This document shows positions 63,883-64,000 of a stretch of DNA of 64,000 nucleotides, piece after piece. Source of the stretch: Clostridiales bacterium (GTDB lineage: Bacteria; Bacillota; Clostridia; Christensenellales; Pumilibacteraceae). Position 1 is the stretch's first letter; every line of letters starts with the position of its first letter. Location of the stretch: assembly GCA_022508445.1 (NCBI GenBank), contig JAFLVG010000005.1:50240-114239 (forward strand). Direction: 5' to 3'. Both the position numbers and the translations under genes were made by a program. Under the pieces are notes generated by a model. That model worked only from the letters and a program-made list of their open reading frames with translations. It ran no database searches and was not told where the DNA came from.

Positions 63883-63911
63883 TTGACAATAAAGCGGAAG
63901 CGTGATAGAAT
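63883..63911 (+). promoter_or_regulatory. Promoter of tRNA-Ala
   Basis: TTGACA (63883-63888), 17 bases, TAGAAT (63906-63911) preceded by TGA. The transcription start would be six to seven bases before the tRNA 5' end, allowing almost direct use. Confidence 0.88.
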
Positions 63912-63924
63912 AATAAAGCCTTTT

Positions 63925-64000
63925 GGGGGTATAGCTCAGTTGGTAGAGCGCTTGAATGGCATTCAAGAGGTCAGCGGTTCGAACCCGCTTATCTCCACCA
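63925..64000 (+). tRNA. tRNA-Ala (GGC)
   Basis: The 76-nt gene has acceptor GGGGGTA/TATCTCC with encoded ACCA, D-arm AGCTCAGTTGGTAGAGC, anticodon loop ATGGCAT with GGC at 63958-63960, and T-arm GCGGTTCGAACCCGC. It ends at the last base of the window, so any following tRNA cluster is not visible. Confidence 0.97.

Overview
The window reads as a single chromosomal segment of a strictly anaerobic, fermentative Firmicute, most likely an uncultured member of the class Clostridia. This is inferred from the gene content: a trimeric [FeFe] hydrogenase, an NfnAB-type transhydrogenase, a flavoprotein-rubredoxin, DapL lysine/peptidoglycan biosynthesis, a SepF-type divisome gene and a Firmicute-like 6S RNA. 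Genus cannot be fixed from sequence alone. Most genes have moderate GC. The stretch around 36.26-38.45 kb is clearly richer in AT.

Layout. 0-5.5 kb: a 1400-aa acyl-CoA dehydratase activase-like protein (minus), a flavin reductase-rubredoxin fusion and tRNA-Leu. 5.6-16.8 kb: one giant gene for a 3679-aa receptor-like surface protein with a glycine-rich head, about 17 immunoglobulin/cadherin-like repeats, a C-terminal membrane helix and a Q/P/M-rich cytoplasmic tail, preceded by a promoter carrying two 21-bp direct repeats. 16.9-32.1 kb: a run centred on glutamine and nucleotide metabolism: phosphoglucomutase, a divergent glutamine synthetase, an ANTAR regulator, purF, carA, carB fused in frame to dapF, pyrG, dapL and a DUF4241-TPR protein. 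32.2-34 kb: probable 6S RNA and two small uncharacterised genes. 34-36.2 kb: nfnAB. 36.3-38.5 kb: an AT-rich patch with a ComEC-like metallo-beta-lactamase protein carrying a charged repeat, an XRE regulator and a small lipoprotein. 38.7-43 kb: hydCBA.

43.4-52.7 kb is one long, tightly packed operon in an order familiar from Firmicutes: yggS-sepF-lspA-rluD followed by pyrB-pyrC-pyrF-pyrK-pyrD-pyrE and two small membrane proteins. It makes UMP from carbamoyl phosphate, which is supplied by carAB 20 kb upstream; pyrG then makes CTP. 52.8-59.5 kb holds a SpoU methyltransferase, a HAD phosphatase, the ribosome-rescue factor rqcH (apparently leaderless) and tig-clpP-clpX. 59.7-64 kb holds tRNA-Glu, a TfoX-like protein, a PnuC-like transporter, an aldehyde dehydrogenase/iron alcohol dehydrogenase pair and tRNA-Ala.

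The most unusual points are the carB-dapF fusion, the receptor-like giant protein with its repeat-bearing promoter, a glutamine synthetase homologue lacking key residues next to an ANTAR gene, a leader terminator before the phosphoglucomutase gene, a leaderless rqcH promoter, and the AT-rich ComEC-like locus. No CRISPR array, prophage, transposase or rRNA was seen. All calls are by eye from sequence; no database search was run.
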